A DNA stretch of 5,234 nucleotides, from the NCBI GenBank assembly GCA_028701555.1, contig JAQVQN010000044.1, forward strand, positions 1-5,234, read 5' to 3'. This document shows, piece after piece, positions 4,519 through 5,234 of this stretch. Numbering within the stretch: position 1 is the stretch's first letter; each line of letters begins with the position of its first letter. Position numbers and translations under genes: made by a program. The DNA is from Kiritimatiellia bacterium. Lineage in GTDB: Bacteria; Verrucomicrobiota; Kiritimatiellia; RFP12; UBA1067. The notes under the pieces are model-generated. The model saw nothing but the letters and a program-made list of their open reading frames with translations. It had not been told where the DNA came from and ran no database searches.

Positions 4519-5234
4519 TCAGGCGTTTTTCAGGGCGGCGAAAATAGCGCTGAGTTTTTCGTCGGAGGTTTTGCCGGCGAGGCGCGGCAGGTGACCCTGC
4601 ACCAGCAGCGGGGTGCGGTCGCGCTGGCGGTAAATGAAGATCTTGTTGTCGCGCGTCTCGATCCTGCCGACGCGTTTTGCGGCGGCGGTAACGCGCAGTT
4701 CGGCCAGACGCAGCAGACGCAGCACGGCGTTAGGGGGCTTGCCGTAACGGTCCGACAGCTCGGTCCGCAGTGAACGCAGTTCTTTTGCGGTGGAGGCCTC
4801 GGCTACGCGCCGGTGCAAGGTCATGCGGTGGGCTTCCTCTTCGATATAATCATAAGGCAGGCAGGCTGCCGCGGCGCTGTCCGCCGAACCGGGCGAGAGG
4901 TCGATGAAGTCCAGCGTCAATCCGACATCTACCAGCACGGGCGGTTTCTCGCCTTTGAGGCGGGCAATGGTGCGGCGCAGCAGTTGGCAGTATAAACCGA
5001 AGCCGATGGCTGCGATATGGCCGCTTTGCGCCGCGCCCAGCAGGTTGCCCGCGCCGCGGATTTCCAAGTCGCGCAGCGCCAGATTGAAGCCCGCTCCTAG
5101 TCCACTGTGTTTTTGCAGGGCCGCGATGCGCCGGCGCGCGTCTTCGTCCACATGACCGTACTCCGGCAGCAGCAGGTAGGCGAACCCTTTTTGCGAAGAG
5201 CGCCCAACCCTCCCCCGGAGCTGGTAGAGATCCG
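4519..5234 (-). CDS. mfd: Transcription-repair coupling factor Mfd, C-terminal part (5' end outside window)
   Basis: Mfd is a DNA translocase that pushes stalled RNA polymerase off DNA at lesions and recruits UvrA for nucleotide excision repair. The frame is open from 5232 to the stop at 4519-4521, about 237 codons, so some three quarters of a normal ~1,100-residue protein lies to the right. Reading leftward it begins in the second RecA-like domain with helicase motif VI, QLRGRVGRS (5223-5197). The translocation-associated segment shared with RecG follows, with DLEIRGAGNLLG at 5070-5035 and AQSGHIAAIGF just after. Then come the linker and the D7 domain (LSDRYGKPPNAVLRLLRLAELR), ending in NKIFIYRQR and a short tail. 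RecG lacks this D7 region, which separates the two. The ATG at 5151 is internal. Convergent with lpxB. Confidence 0.93.
   Translation of the reverse strand, partial: DLYQLRGRVGRSSQKGFAYLLLPEYGHVDEDARRRIAALQKHSGLGAGFNLALRDLEIRGAGNLLGAAQSGHIAAIGFGLYCQLLRRTIARLKGEKPPVLVDVGLTLDFIDLSPGSADSAAAACLPYDYIEEEAHRMTLHRRVAEASTAKELRSLRTELSDRYGKPPNAVLRLLRLAELRVTAAAKRVGRIETRDNKIFIYRQRDRTPLLVQGHLPRLAGKTSDEKLSAIFAALKNA

Noticed and set aside
4504..4773. 89-residue plus-strand open frame overlapping the lpxB stop
   Set aside because: It starts within the last codons of lpxB and runs antisense to the conserved Mfd D7 domain; it has no family resemblance.
4519..5234. RecG helicase instead of Mfd
   Set aside because: The helicase end and the translocation motif are shared, but the long C-terminal region with SDRYGKPPNAVLRLLRLAELR is the Mfd D7 domain, absent from RecG.

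Overview
The window carries five protein genes, none of them obviously foreign. It suggests a Gram-negative bacterium with a GC-rich genome that makes lipid A: two consecutive lipid A genes (lpxI, lpxB) sit next to each other. The use of LpxI rather than LpxH, the sequence of the Mfd C-terminus and the short-period repeats between genes would fit an uncultured lineage such as the Verrucomicrobiota/Kiritimatiellota/Lentisphaerota group or a deep proteobacterial branch. That placement is only an impression, because nothing in the window fixes taxonomy.

Layout. Bases 1-620 (+) hold most of a TrmJ-type tRNA 2'-O-methyltransferase that lacks its first ~45-50 residues at the window edge. Bases 621-913 are non-coding and contain a 14-bp palindrome, a degenerate 7-bp tandem repeat, a strong hairpin (782-810) and a small dyad near a possible promoter. 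Bases 914-2191 (+) encode a complete phenylacetate-CoA-ligase-family adenylate-forming enzyme behind a good ribosome binding site. Bases 2192-2419 are non-coding and hold a second, different 7-bp tandem repeat, a CAT-spaced AT-rich element and a dyad overlapping a -10-like hexamer. Bases 2420-3253 (+) encode LpxI and 3269-4507 (+) encode LpxB, 15 nt apart and probably co-transcribed. From 4519 to the right edge, on the minus strand, lies the C-terminal ~240 residues of the transcription-repair coupling factor Mfd, convergent with lpxB and only 11 nt from its stop codon.

How the genes work together. LpxI cleaves UDP-2,3-diacylglucosamine to lipid X plus UMP. LpxB then joins lipid X to another UDP-2,3-diacylglucosamine to make the lipid A disaccharide-1-phosphate, so the pair performs successive steps at the cytoplasmic face of the inner membrane. 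TrmJ, the CoA ligase and Mfd are unrelated housekeeping or metabolic functions.

The least ordinary signal is the set of 7-bp-period repeats. One family occurs twice, in opposite orientations: once upstream of the CoA ligase gene and once inside the 3' end of lpxB, where it appears to have supplied an unusual C-terminal tail on the protein. A different 7-bp family lies in the gap before lpxI. I see no defence system, CRISPR array, transposase, tRNA or rRNA here.
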